64,000 nt of DNA from Aquabacter cavernae (GTDB taxonomy: Bacteria; Pseudomonadota; Alphaproteobacteria; Rhizobiales; Xanthobacteraceae), in the NCBI RefSeq assembly GCF_003993795.1, contig NZ_RWKV01000001.1:1-64000 (forward strand). Reading direction: 5' to 3'. Positions 16,098 to 24,383 of this stretch are shown piece by piece. Below the pieces are notes generated by a model. It ran no database searches, was not told where the DNA came from, and saw nothing but the letters and a program-made list of their open reading frames with translations. The position numbers were made by a program, and so were the translations under genes. Numbering within the stretch: position 1 is the stretch's first letter; each line of letters begins with the position of its first letter.

Positions 16098-17795
16098 ATG
16101 TCCGGCAGCGCTGCGCGCCTTGTGGAGGAAGAAGTCATCGACGCCGTGTCTCTCGGCCGCACCGCAACGGGGCTGCTGGAGAAGCTGCTGGCGGAAGCCA
16201 CCTCCGCCGTGCGCGCCCGCGTCAGCGAGAATGGCCGCCTCTCCTCCCGCCTGATCGAGGATGAGCAGCGCGCCACCCACGGCCTCGCCTGGCTGGCCAC
16301 CTATGTCTTCGGCGTGCGCGAGCTGGTCCATTATGCCGACAGCCTCACCGCCGCCGGCACCTTCGGCCCCACCGAGCAGCTGCTCGTGCAGATCGGGCTC
16401 GGGGAATATGTGACGCAGATCTTCGGCGGCATCCCCATGAGCCAGGGCGAGATGGTGCGCCTGGACGACCTGTTCGTCTCCGCGGAGACCGCTGAAGCGG
16501 TGCGCACCGATCCGGCGGTGGCGGCGCTCATCCGGGGCGGCAACACCGCCGCCGCCCGCAAGGCGCTGGCGGAGCGCATCCGCGCGCAGGGGCCCGGCAC
16601 CGTGGGCGATGCCGGCCTCGACGAGACCATGGAGGCCATGCGCACCGAGATCCGCCGCTTCGTGGAAGCGGAGGTGGTGCCCCATGCCCATGAGTGGCAC
16701 CTGAAGAACGCCTATATCCCCATGGAGATCATCCAGGGCCTCGCCGATCTCGGCGTGTTCGGCCTGACGATCCCGGAGGAATATGGCGGCCTCGGCCTGC
16801 CCAAGGAGGCCATGTGCCTCGTCACCGAGGAATTGTCGCGCGGCTATATCGGCGTGGGCTCGCTGGGCACCCGCTCGGAGATCGCGGCCGAGCTGATCCT
16901 GGGCGGCGGCACCGACGCGCAGAAGGAAACCTACCTGCCCAAGATCGCCTCGGGCGAGATCCTGCCCACGGCGGTGTTCACCGAGCCCAATACCGGCTCG
17001 GATCTCGCCTCGCTCCGCACCCGCGCGGTGAAGGAGGGGCAAGGGGAGGATGCGGTCTACAAGGTCTCCGGCAACAAGACCTGGATCACCCATCCGGTGC
17101 GCGCGGACCTCATGACGCTGCTGGTGCGCACCAATCCCGCCGAGCCCGGATACAAGGGCCTCTCCATGCTGCTGGCCGAGAAGCCGCGCGGCAGCGATGC
17201 CGAGCCCTTCCCCGCCAAGGGCATGACCGGCGGCGAGATCGAGGTGCTCGGCTATCGCGGCATGAAGGAATATGAGATCGGCTTCGACGCCTTCGAGGTG
17301 CCCGCCGGCCAGCTTCTCGGCGGCGAGGAAGGGCAGGGCTTCAAGCAGCTCATGAACACCTTCGAGGCGGCCCGCATCCAGACGGCGGCCCGCGCCGTGG
17401 GTGTCGCTCAGGCGGCCATGGAGACGGGCCTGCGCTATGCCGAGGAACGGGTCCAGTTCGGTAAGCCGCTCATTTCCTTCCCGCGCGTCGCCGACAAGAT
17501 CGTGATGATGGCGGTGGAGATCGCCATCGCCCGCCAGATCACCTATTTCGCCGCCCGCGCCAAGGATGAGGGGCGCCGCACGGACCTTGAGGCAGGCATG
17601 TCAAAGCTTCTGGGCGCGCGCGTCGCCTGGGCAGCGGCGGACAATGCGCTGCAGATCCATGGCGGCAACGGCTTCGCGCTGGAATATCCCGTGTCGCGCC
17701 TGCTGTGCGACGCGCGCATCCTCAACATTTTCGAGGGCGCGGCGGAGATCCAGGCCCAGGTCATCGCCCGCCGCCTGCTGGAAGGCGGGAACTGA
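16098..17795 (+). CDS. mcd: Acyl-CoA dehydrogenase, probable (2S)-methylsuccinyl-CoA dehydrogenase
   Basis: 565 residues from MSGSAARLVEEE, SD GGGGG at 16084-16088. Residues 1 to about 150 form an extra N-terminal helical region absent from ordinary acyl-CoA dehydrogenases. The usual ACAD domains follow: GLTIPEEYGGLGL, AVFTEPNTGSDLAS (FAD loop), and NALQIHGGNGFALEYPVSRLLCDARILNIFEGAAEIQ with the C-terminal Glu region. That N-terminal extension is characteristic of Mcd, which oxidises methylsuccinyl-CoA to mesaconyl-CoA in the ethylmalonyl-CoA pathway of acetyl-CoA assimilation. Other pathway genes are not in the window, so the specific substrate is inferred from architecture. Confidence 0.83.
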   Translation: MSGSAARLVEEEVIDAVSLGRTATGLLEKLLAEATSAVRARVSENGRLSSRLIEDEQRATHGLAWLATYVFGVRELVHYADSLTAAGTFGPTEQLLVQIGLGEYVTQIFGGIPMSQGEMVRLDDLFVSAETAEAVRTDPAVAALIRGGNTAAARKALAERIRAQGPGTVGDAGLDETMEAMRTEIRRFVEAEVVPHAHEWHLKNAYIPMEIIQGLADLGVFGLTIPEEYGGLGLPKEAMCLVTEELSRGYIGVGSLGTRSEIAAELILGGGTDAQKETYLPKIASGEILPTAVFTEPNTGSDLASLRTRAVKEGQGEDAVYKVSGNKTWITHPVRADLMTLLVRTNPAEPGYKGLSMLLAEKPRGSDAEPFPAKGMTGGEIEVLGYRGMKEYEIGFDAFEVPAGQLLGGEEGQGFKQLMNTFEAARIQTAARAVGVAQAAMETGLRYAEERVQFGKPLISFPRVADKIVMMAVEIAIARQITYFAARAKDEGRRTDLEAGMSKLLGARVAWAAADNALQIHGGNGFALEYPVSRLLCDARILNIFEGAAEIQAQVIARRLLEGGN

Positions 17796-17809
17796 CTGAA
17801 CGGATCAGG

Positions 17810-17865
17810 ACTGGGGCTTGCGCATCAGCGTGAGCCCCAGTGCGACGCCCGCCACCTGCTGGCGG
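17810..17865. terminator. Two stem-loops between convergent genes
   Basis: ACTGGGGCT (17810-17818) and AGCCCCAGT (17833-17841) form a 9-bp perfect stem. About 6 bases later CCCGCCA and TGGCGGG form a second, 7-bp stem (17847-17865). They lie between the mcd stop and the convergent MFS stop and may act as terminators in both directions. There is no T tract, so Rho-independent action is doubtful. Confidence 0.45.
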
Positions 17866-17885
17866 GACGCTGCGGCGGCGCCCCG

Positions 17886-19178
17886 TCAGTGGGCCCGCGC
17901 CCTATGCAGCAGCCCGAGGCCGACGCTTGTGGCGGTGAGGCAGGCGGCGGCGAGATACCAGAGGGGCGCGGAGGGCAGCCAGGGCAGCACCCCCGAAATG
18001 AGCACCGGCGTGGCTCCGGCGATGATGCCCGAGACGAGGTTGAGCGACAGGGACACGCCGCTATAGGCGATGCGCGGCGGGAAGGCCCGGATCATCACCA
18101 CCGAGGCCGCGCCGAGCATGCCGCCGCCCGCCCCCGCCAGGATGAAGAAGGGCACGGCGAGATCGGGCCGCGCGGTGGCGCCCAGGAAGAAAGCGGCGTC
18201 GGCGCACAAGGCGATGAGGCTCGCCAGCACCAGCGCCCGCGCCTGCCCGATGGCATCGAAGAGATGGCCGGACACCTGCGCGAACACCACGAAGGCGCCC
18301 GTGGCGAGGCAGCCGGCGGTGAGCGCCTCCACGGCGCTCAGATGAAACAGGGTCTGGAGCAGGGTCGGCCCCATCAGGCACAGCACCACGAAATGGGCGA
18401 TGAAGCTCCAGAAGGCGCCCACCGACACCGCGACGGCGCGCGGATGCGCGCGCAGCACCTCGCCGATGGGCAAGGCCGGGGCCGTCCCGCCGGCGGCCTG
18501 CAGCGCCGCGAACACCGGCGTCTCGTGCAGGTGGCGGCGCAGGAAGAGAGCGAGAAAGCCCAGAAGGCCGCCCAGGGCGAAGGGCAGGCGCCATCCATAG
18601 GCCTGGATGGCGGGCTCGCTCAGCACCTGATGGAGCAGCGCCGATACGCTCACGCCCAGCAGCACGCCGCAGGTCATGCCCGAGGCGACGAAGCCGCAGG
18701 CCCGTCCGCGCCGGGCATCGGCCACATGCTCCGCGCCGAACAGATAGCCGCCCGCCACCTCCCCGCCCACGGCGATACCCTGCACGATGCGCAGCCCGCA
18801 GAGCAGGAGCGGGGCGGCCATGCCGATGGTGGCGTAGCCGGGCAGCACCGCCATGCCCAATGTCGCGCCGGCCATGAGGGTGACGGTGAAGGCGAAGGTG
18901 CGCTTGCGGCCGAGCCGGTCGCCGAAATGGGCGATGACCACGCCCCCAAAGGGCCGGGCGAAATAGCCCACCGCGAACACCACGAAGGTCTGGAGTTCCG
19001 CGAGCCACGAGGGGATGCCCGGCGGAAAGAAGGCCAATGCCAGCACCGGCACGAAGAAGACGAAGATGACGAAATCGAACAGTTCCAGCGCCCCGCCCAG
19101 CGAGGTGAGGAGCAGGGTGCGCATCTGCTCCCGGCTCAGGGGCCCGGTATCCGAGGGGTGGGCCGCGCGGGGCGTCAT
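17886..19178 (-). CDS. MFS transporter, metabolite:H+ symporter type (paralog 1)
   Basis: 430 residues with about twelve hydrophobic segments. GALELFDFVIFVFFVPVLALAFFP and GYFARPFGGVVIAHFGDRLGRKRTF contain the typical MHS-subfamily signatures (F-D-F in helix 1; G-x-x-x-R-P-x-G-G and G-D-R-x-G-R-K in loop 2-3). GIAVGGEVAGGYLFGAEH is the helix-4 motif shared by the ProP, ShiA and KgtP carriers. These are proton-coupled importers of organic acids or osmolytes; the substrate is not deducible. The next gene upstream is a close paralog in tandem. Confidence 0.85.
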   Translation of the reverse strand: MTPRAAHPSDTGPLSREQMRTLLLTSLGGALELFDFVIFVFFVPVLALAFFPPGIPSWLAELQTFVVFAVGYFARPFGGVVIAHFGDRLGRKRTFAFTVTLMAGATLGMAVLPGYATIGMAAPLLLCGLRIVQGIAVGGEVAGGYLFGAEHVADARRGRACGFVASGMTCGVLLGVSVSALLHQVLSEPAIQAYGWRLPFALGGLLGFLALFLRRHLHETPVFAALQAAGGTAPALPIGEVLRAHPRAVAVSVGAFWSFIAHFVVLCLMGPTLLQTLFHLSAVEALTAGCLATGAFVVFAQVSGHLFDAIGQARALVLASLIALCADAAFFLGATARPDLAVPFFILAGAGGGMLGAASVVMIRAFPPRIAYSGVSLSLNLVSGIIAGATPVLISGVLPWLPSAPLWYLAAACLTATSVGLGLLHRARAH

Positions 19179-19259
19179 GGGGAAGCTTCGGCGGGAGGGT
19201 AGGGTGGGAGGTATTATGGCAGGTTTAAACCATGCCGTCTCGACCCACCCCGCCAGGTG

Positions 19260-20543
19260 TCAGGAAGTCGCGTCCTTCGGCAGGAAGAAGGACAGCACGA
19301 ACCCCACCGCGCACAGCGCCAGCACGTAATGGGCATGGGCCATGGGGTCCACCTGCAGCGCCAGCGTGACGAAGAGCGGCGTGAGGCCGCCAAACACCGC
19401 GTAGGAGACGTTGTAGGAGAAGGACACGCCGGAGAAGGCCACCGACGGCGGGAAGGCCCGCACCATGACGAAGGGCACCACCGAGATCATGCCCACCAGC
19501 AGGCCCGCCGCCGAATAGAGCGGCAGGAGCAGGTCCGGCCGGGTGGGCACGAGGTAGAAGAAGGCGCCCGCCGTCAGCGCGAGGCCCACCGAGCCCAAGG
19601 ACAGCACCTGCCGCGCGCCCAGCGCGTCGCACAGGAAGCCCGTGGTGACGCAGCCCACGGTGAGGAAGAAGGTGGCGAAGCTGTTGGCGGTGAGCGCCGT
19701 GGGCGCGGAGATGCCGTAGCGGGTCTGGAGCAAGGTGGGGGTCATGAGGATGACCACCACGATGCTGGCGGACAGCAGCCATGTGAGCAGCATGGACACC
19801 GTGACCGCCTTCAGGTGATCGCGCAGCACCACCGCGATGGGCAGGCCGTGGGACAGTTCCTTGCGCGCCTTCATCTGCTGGAAGACCGGTGTCTCCGCCA
19901 GCCAGGAGCGCAGATAGACGGCGAAGAAGCCGAACACGCCGCCCACGGCGAAGGGAATGCGCCACGCATAATCGTGGATCTCGGCCGGGGAGAAGGAGCG
20001 GTTGATGGCGGTGGCCACGAGCGCGCCCATGAGGATGCCCGCCGTGAGCCCCGCCGTGAGGATGCCGCAGGCCAGCCCCACCCGGCGCCGCGCCACATGC
20101 TCGGACACGAACACCCAGGCGCCCGGCACCTCGCCGCCGATGGCCGCGCCCTGGAGCACGCGCATGAGCAGCAGAAGCAGGGGCGCCGCATAGCCGAGGG
20201 TGGCGAAGGTGGGCAGGCAGGCAATGCCGAAGGTGGAGAGCGCCATCAGGAAGATGGAGAGGGTGAACATGCGCTTGCGGCCGAGCCGGTCGCCGAAATG
20301 GGCGAGCACGATGCCCCCCAGCGGCCGGGCGAGATAGCCGGCGGCGAAGATGCCGAACGCCTGGAGCTGCACCAGCCAGTCGGGAATGCCCGGCGGGAAG
20401 AACAGGTTTCCCAGCACCACCACGAAATAGACGAAGATGATGAAGTCGTAGAATTCCAGGGCGCCGCCCAGGGCGGAGAGGCCGAGGGTGCGCATGTCGG
20501 CGCCGCTGAGGCGGGCCCGAGCGGGGGCAGAAGGTGCATTCAT
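19260..20543 (-). CDS. MFS transporter, metabolite:H+ symporter type (paralog 2)
   Basis: 427 residues starting MNAPSAPARARLSG. The same blocks as in the neighbouring carrier are present: GALEFYDFIIFVYFVVVLGNLFFP, GYLARPLGGIVLAHFGDRLGRKRMF and QGAAIGGEVPGAWVFVSEHV. The pair probably arose by duplication; they share length and motif order but differ in many positions, including F-D-F versus Y-D-F in helix 1. A separate 81-bp gap holds a start region for the downstream copy, so both could be expressed alone. Substrate unknown. Confidence 0.85.
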   Translation of the reverse strand: MNAPSAPARARLSGADMRTLGLSALGGALEFYDFIIFVYFVVVLGNLFFPPGIPDWLVQLQAFGIFAAGYLARPLGGIVLAHFGDRLGRKRMFTLSIFLMALSTFGIACLPTFATLGYAAPLLLLLMRVLQGAAIGGEVPGAWVFVSEHVARRRVGLACGILTAGLTAGILMGALVATAINRSFSPAEIHDYAWRIPFAVGGVFGFFAVYLRSWLAETPVFQQMKARKELSHGLPIAVVLRDHLKAVTVSMLLTWLLSASIVVVILMTPTLLQTRYGISAPTALTANSFATFFLTVGCVTTGFLCDALGARQVLSLGSVGLALTAGAFFYLVPTRPDLLLPLYSAAGLLVGMISVVPFVMVRAFPPSVAFSGVSFSYNVSYAVFGGLTPLFVTLALQVDPMAHAHYVLALCAVGFVLSFFLPKDATS

Positions 20544-20674
20544 GGCTCCCCTTTGCGCGCCGTTTGGACGAAACTCAAGAACGAGGGTTGAAAAAATTAC
20601 GGCACGGGGCGCTCCGGCGAGGTGACCGGCCCGTACCAACAGCAAGAGCGGCGTCAACGCCGCCGGAGATGGCC

Positions 20675-21181
20675 ATGATGCGTGCTTTCCTTACTCCGCG
20701 CCTTTCGCTCGCCGTCTGCCTGCTGCGCCTGTTTGCCTGCGCGCTACTGCTGGCGGGGGTGAGCGGTCTCGGCGCGGCGGTCACCTATCCTGAGATCGCG
20801 TCCTGGTATGCGGGGCTCGCCAAGCCCGGCTGGACGCCGCCCAACTTCGCCTTCCCCATCGTGTGGACCGCGCTCTATGGCCTGATGGCCATCGCCCTGT
20901 GGCGGCTGTGGGACCGGGCCGTGGAGAGCCCCGCGCGCCTGCGGGCGCTGGGCCTGTTCCTGGCCCAGCTCGCGCTCAATGCCCTCTGGTCTCCGGTGTT
21001 TTTCGGGCTGCACGCACCCGGGCCCGCCTTCGTCATCATCCTCGCCCTGATCGCCTGCGTGGCGGCCACGCTCCGTGCGGCCTTCAAGGCGGATGAAGTG
21101 GCGGGCTGGCTGCTGGTGCCCTATTTGCCCTGGCTTTGCTATGCCGCAGCCCTCAACGGTGCGATCCTGTTCCTCAATTGA
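20675..21181 (+). CDS. tspO: TspO/MBR family tryptophan-rich sensory protein
   Basis: 168 residues, SD GGAG at 20665-20668, with alternative in-frame ATGs at 20669 and 20678. WYAGLAKPGWTPPNFAFPIVWTALYGLMAIALWRLW is the TspO core (L-x-K-P-x-W-x-P-P and W-x-x-L-Y). LALNALWSPVFFGL holds the conserved N-x-x-W-S-x-x-F-F, and VPYLPWLCYAAALNGAI closes helix 5. TspO binds porphyrins and related ligands in the membrane and in alphaproteobacteria modulates tetrapyrrole and oxygen responses. It diverges from MFS paralog 2. Confidence 0.93.
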   Translation: MMRAFLTPRLSLAVCLLRLFACALLLAGVSGLGAAVTYPEIASWYAGLAKPGWTPPNFAFPIVWTALYGLMAIALWRLWDRAVESPARLRALGLFLAQLALNALWSPVFFGLHAPGPAFVIILALIACVAATLRAAFKADEVAGWLLVPYLPWLCYAAALNGAILFLN

Positions 21182-21213
21182 CGCCCGCGGCCAAGCGGGG
21201 GAGGGTTCCGGCC

Positions 21214-21408
21214 ATGCTGTCCTGGTCCATCTATCTGCTGATCCCGCTCGCCTTGGCCGCGGTGGCGGGCGTGCTCGTCCTGGGCCTCGTCAATCTGGCG
21301 GCGGGCGGCTCGCCCCAGCGCTCGCAGAAGCTCATGCAGATGCGCGTGCTGCTTCAGTTCGCGGCCATCGTCCTCATCATGATCACCATCTTCTTCATGA
21401 GACGGTGA
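21214..21408 (+). CDS. Twin-transmembrane (HIG1-like) small protein
   Basis: 64 residues with SD GGGGAGGG 8-15 bp upstream. Two hydrophobic helices (WSIYLLIPLALAAVAGVLVLGL and MRVLLQFAAIVLIMITIFFM) flank the polar loop GGSPQRSQKLMQMR. The G-G-S-x-x-R-S-x-K-L-M-x-x-R-V-x-x-Q motif is the hallmark of the short HIG1/'twin transmembrane' proteins common in alphaproteobacteria; related mitochondrial proteins help assemble respiratory complexes. It follows tspO by 32 bp and may be co-transcribed. Confidence 0.82.
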   Translation: MLSWSIYLLIPLALAAVAGVLVLGLVNLAAGGSPQRSQKLMQMRVLLQFAAIVLIMITIFFMRR

Positions 21409-21414
21409 GGAGCG

Positions 21415-21712
21415 GCGGGAACGAAGCGGGAAGACGGGGCGGAACCCGATTCGGTCATGCCCTGTTCTGCTCACGCCCCCGCTGGGGCGGACGCCCGGTC
21501 CCGATCCGGGACGGCAGCGAACAGAGGGTGAATTCAGCCAAGCTTGCGATTCGGACCCGTCCCGTTCCCGCCCCGTTCGTTCGGCGCGCAGGCCCTGTCC
21601 CGGTCCGAGACGGGGAGAACGAAACGGGACAAGCGGGCGGTCAGCGATTCGGACCCGCTGTGTTCCTCCCGCGTTCCCCATGGGCAACGACAGCGTCCCG
21701 GAGCGGGACGCT
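21415..21712. repeat. Three degenerate ~99-bp tandem units with central palindromes
   Basis: The gap between two convergent small-protein genes is not random. CGATTCGG begins units at 21447, 21547 and 21645, and the latter two share CGATTCGGACCCG. Each unit carries a palindrome about 50 bases in: GTCCCGATCCGGGAC (21498-21512), GTCCCGGTCCGAGAC (21597-21611) and AGCGTCCCG-GAG-CGGGACGCT (21692-21712). Units also share G(A)GAACGAAnCGGGA segments (21418 and 21616), the first from a partial leading unit. The last palindrome reaches the stop codon of the minus-strand gene and could stop transcription. No ORF is credible here. Confidence 0.7.
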
Positions 21713-21963
21713 CAGCCGCCTTTGATGGACAGGATAATGAGGATGGCGGCGCCCGCGGCCATGAAGCCCACCATCATGCCCCACAGGTGCCAGATGGGCG
21801 TTTCTTCCGTGAAGGCGCGCGGCTCGTTCTCGCGCAGGGCCTTGAGGGCCGAGCGGCGGGCGGAACCGGGCTCGGCCTCGGCCGGGTGCTGAAAAGCCGA
21901 CGAGGCGTCGGGCGGGCGCAGGCTGGAGCCGGCGCGCCGGCGTTCGGGGAAAGATGTATCCAT
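21712..21963 (-). CDS. Small membrane protein of unknown function
   Basis: 83 residues starting MDTSFPERRRAGSSLRP, with a strong SD (AAAGGAG, 7 bp upstream) that decides this start over an upstream ATG at 21996. A charged, low-complexity N-terminal half (SARRSALKALRENEPRAFTEE) is followed by TPIWHLWGMMVGFMAAGAAILIILSI, a single C-terminal membrane helix. I do not recognise the family; similar one-helix proteins are common in Hyphomicrobiales. Its stop overlaps the last palindrome of the tandem repeat. Confidence 0.65.
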   Translation of the reverse strand: MDTSFPERRRAGSSLRPPDASSAFQHPAEAEPGSARRSALKALRENEPRAFTEETPIWHLWGMMVGFMAAGAAILIILSIKGG

Positions 21964-21997
21964 CGGGCGGCTCCTTTCGTGAGGAGTAACCCGCATT

Positions 21998-22022
21998 GCG
22001 CCACCCGGTTCCGGGTTGGCGC
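21998..22022 (-). terminator. Hairpin downstream of lysA
   Basis: GCGCCACCCGG (21998-22008) and CCGGGTTGGCGC (22011-22022) pair over 11 bp with one bulged T and a TT loop, starting 5 bases beyond the lysA stop. The position fits a transcription stop for the argH-bluB-lptM-lysA run, but no T tract follows on the minus strand. Confidence 0.45.
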
Positions 22023-22026
22023 CCGT

Positions 22027-23304
22027 TCAGGCGCCGGAAGCGAGCCAGGGCGCCGTGCGGTCCAGGCCGATCAGCGTCTCCGGCTCCACGCGCGGGCGCA
22101 CCAGCGCGTGGTCCGCGCCCTTCACCAGCACCTCGGGAATGAGGGCGCGGGTGTTGTAGGTGCCCGCCTGCACGGCGCCATAGGCACCGGCCGTCATCAC
22201 CGCCAGCAGGTCGCCGGGGGCGGGCAGGGGCATTTCGCGGCCCAGCGCCAGATAATCGCCGGTCTCGCAGACCGGGCCGACCAGGTCCACCCGCGCGGCG
22301 GGCGTGCCGGGGGCGGGCAGCACCACGGGCTGGATGTCGTGATGGGCCTCGTAGAGGGTCGGGCGGATCAAATCGTTCATGGCCGCGTCGGCGATGACGA
22401 AGGTCTTGGCCTCGCCGGTCTTCACATAGAGCACGCGGGTGACGAGGATGCCCGCATTGGCGACGATCATGCGGCCCATCTCGAAGACGAGCGGCAGCTT
22501 CAGGTCGCCCAGCGCGCGGTTGATGACTTCGGCATAGGCGGTGGGCGCGGGGGGCACCGGGTCGGAGGCGGCATAGGGCACGCCGAGCCCGCCGCCCAGG
22601 TCCATATGGTGCAGCTTGTGCCCGGCGGCCAGGAGGTCGCGCGCCAGCTCGGCCAGCAGCAGCGTCGCATTCTCGAACGGCGCCATATTGGTGATCTGGC
22701 TGCCGATATGCATGTCCACGCCGGTGATGGCGATGCCCGGCAGGCGGGCCGCATGGTCATAGACCGCGCGGGCACGGGAAATGGGGATGCCGAACTTGGT
22801 CTCCGACGTGCCCGTGGAGATCTTGGCATGGGTCTTGGCGTCCACGTCCGGATTGACGCGGATGGAGATGGGGGCGATGGCGCCCCGGCTCACGGCCACC
22901 TGGGAGAGCAGGTCCAGTTCCGGTTCGCTCTCGATATTGAAGCACAGGATGCCCGCATCGAGCGCCTGGGCCATTTCCGGCGGGGTCTTGCCCACGCCCG
23001 AGAAGACGATGCGGCTGGCGGGCACGCCCGCCGCCAGCGCCCGCTGCAATTCGCCGCCGGAGACGATGTCCGCCCCCGCCCCGAGGCGGGCGAGCGTGCC
23101 GATGACCGACTGGTTGGAATTGGCCTTGAGCGCGTAGCACAGCAGCACGTCGCGGCCCGTGAAGGCCTGCGTGAACACCGTATAGTGCCGCTCCAGCGTG
23201 GCGGTGGAATAGCAGTAGAAGGGCGTGCCGATCTCGTCCGCGAGCGCGGTCAGGTCCACGTCCTCGGCATGAAGCCGGCCGTTGCGATAGTCGAAATGAT
23301 GCAT
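22027..23304 (-). CDS. lysA: Diaminopimelate decarboxylase
   Basis: 425 residues. GTPFYCYSTATLERHY and LLCYALKANSNQSVIGTLARLGAGADIVSGGEL contain the PLP-binding Lys in Y-x-x-K-A-N. HIGSQITNMAPF, GGGLGVPY and GPVCETGDYLA (with the catalytic Cys) are further fold-III signatures. LysA decarboxylates meso-diaminopimelate to L-lysine. It is the last gene of the argH-bluB-lptM-lysA series; 25 bp separate it from the lipoprotein gene, an arrangement (argH-lipoprotein-lysA) conserved in alphaproteobacteria apart from the inserted bluB. Confidence 0.96.
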   Translation of the reverse strand: MHHFDYRNGRLHAEDVDLTALADEIGTPFYCYSTATLERHYTVFTQAFTGRDVLLCYALKANSNQSVIGTLARLGAGADIVSGGELQRALAAGVPASRIVFSGVGKTPPEMAQALDAGILCFNIESEPELDLLSQVAVSRGAIAPISIRVNPDVDAKTHAKISTGTSETKFGIPISRARAVYDHAARLPGIAITGVDMHIGSQITNMAPFENATLLLAELARDLLAAGHKLHHMDLGGGLGVPYAASDPVPPAPTAYAEVINRALGDLKLPLVFEMGRMIVANAGILVTRVLYVKTGEAKTFVIADAAMNDLIRPTLYEAHHDIQPVVLPAPGTPAARVDLVGPVCETGDYLALGREMPLPAPGDLLAVMTAGAYGAVQAGTYNTRALIPEVLVKGADHALVRPRVEPETLIGLDRTAPWLASGA

Positions 23305-23329
23305 GTCGGGCCTGCGATCGGGTCCGCGC

Positions 23330-23629
23330 TCAGAGCAGGAAATCGAGGAAGAACGACTTCTTGGTCGCGGGAGTGGTGGTGGCCGGGGCGGGCGTGGACA
23401 CCGAATTGCCGGGCATGTCCGGCGGGTTCAGGCCGCCCGTATAGACCGGGTTCGCGCCCCAGGCCTGGTCACCCGCCTCGCGCGCCGCTTCCGCATTGGT
23501 CATGGGCGCGGGGGTGGCCTGCGCCGTGGGAGCGCCGGCGTCCTTGGGATGCTCTAGCGGGCCTTTCACGCCGCACCCGGCAAGAGCGAGGGCGGCGGCG
23601 CAGGTCAGAAGGAGAAGGCGGACAGACAC
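23330..23629 (-). CDS. lptM: LptM-like small lipoprotein
   Basis: 99 residues. A short hydrophobic signal ends in the lipobox LAGC, with Cys19 as the lipidated residue, followed at once by GVKGPLEHP, the C-G-x-K-G-P-L signature of the YifL/LptM family. The remainder is Pro/Ala/Thr-rich and ends KKSFFLDFLL. In E. coli LptM assists maturation of the LptD-LptE outer-membrane translocon; the Rhizobiales form is longer at its C-terminus. It lies directly upstream of lysA, as in related genomes. Confidence 0.85.
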   Translation of the reverse strand: MSVRLLLLTCAAALALAGCGVKGPLEHPKDAGAPTAQATPAPMTNAEAAREAGDQAWGANPVYTGGLNPPDMPGNSVSTPAPATTTPATKKSFFLDFLL

Positions 23630-23734
23630 GGTGCGGCAATTCCAATGGAATTCGGCGGCGAATTGGCCGCCACTATAACGGCCATGGCGGCAAAGGCGAG
23701 CCCCGACCTGCTGCGCCGCACGCGCACGATCGCG

Positions 23735-24379
23735 CTACCGCCGCAGGATGGTGCTCGCCGCCGGCCGGCGATGCTCCCAGCCAAGCTGTTCCAGGGTGGG
23801 GCTGTCGGTCTGGTCCTGGGGATAGCCGATGCAGAAATAGCCGATGAAGCGCCAGTCATCGGGAACATCGAGGGCGGCGCGCACCGCCTGCGGGTCGAGG
23901 ATGGAGACCCAGCCCATGCCGATGCCTTCCGCCCGCGCGGCGATCCATAAGGTGTGCACCGCCATCACCACCGAATAGTCGATGGTCTCGGGCATGGTGA
24001 GGCGGCCGAGCCCGTGGCCCTGGCGGGTGGCGGACTCGGAGAAGACGGCGAGGTGCACGGGGGCTTCATCCAGCCCTTCCAGCTTCAGCCGCGCATAGGA
24101 GGCGACCCGCTCCGGCGCCTGCCGGGAGAGGGCCTGCGCATTGCAGGCTTCGAACGAGGCGCGCACCTCGGCCCGTCGCGCGGGATCCTCCACGATGACG
24201 AAGCGCCAGGGCTGGCTCAGCCCGACTGAGGGGGCGAGGGCCGCCACGTCAATGAGACGTTCCAGCGCCCCCTCGGGCAGGGGATCGGGGCGGAACCGGC
24301 GCACGTCGCGCCGCCAGACGAGAAGATCCCGCAGCCGGGCGCGGAACCTGTCGTCGAAATGCGGCGCGGCGCCGGTCAC
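23735..24379 (-). CDS. bluB: 5,6-dimethylbenzimidazole synthase
   Basis: 214 residues with a GTG start 4 bp below the argH stop. RDLLVWRRDVRRFRPDPLPEGALERLI is the BluB entry motif, then APSVGLSQPWRFVIVED and HTLWIAARAEGIGMGWVSILDP complete the FMN-binding nitroreductase-like fold. BluB breaks down FMNH2 with O2 to make the lower ligand of vitamin B12. The genome thus appears to make cobalamin, which is consistent with a B12-dependent QueG in the window. Its placement between argH and the lptM-lysA pair is unusual and may be a local insertion into a conserved operon. Confidence 0.92.
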   Translation of the reverse strand: MTGAAPHFDDRFRARLRDLLVWRRDVRRFRPDPLPEGALERLIDVAALAPSVGLSQPWRFVIVEDPARRAEVRASFEACNAQALSRQAPERVASYARLKLEGLDEAPVHLAVFSESATRQGHGLGRLTMPETIDYSVVMAVHTLWIAARAEGIGMGWVSILDPQAVRAALDVPDDWRFIGYFCIGYPQDQTDSPTLEQLGWEHRRPAASTILRR

Positions 24380-24383
24380 GGCT

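Noticed and set aside
21564..21578. GTTC-N7-GTTC, identical to the alphaproteobacterial LexA box
   Set aside because: It lies between two convergent genes inside the degenerate tandem repeat, with no gene start on either strand that it could control. CG- and GTTC-rich repeat sequence makes a chance match likely.
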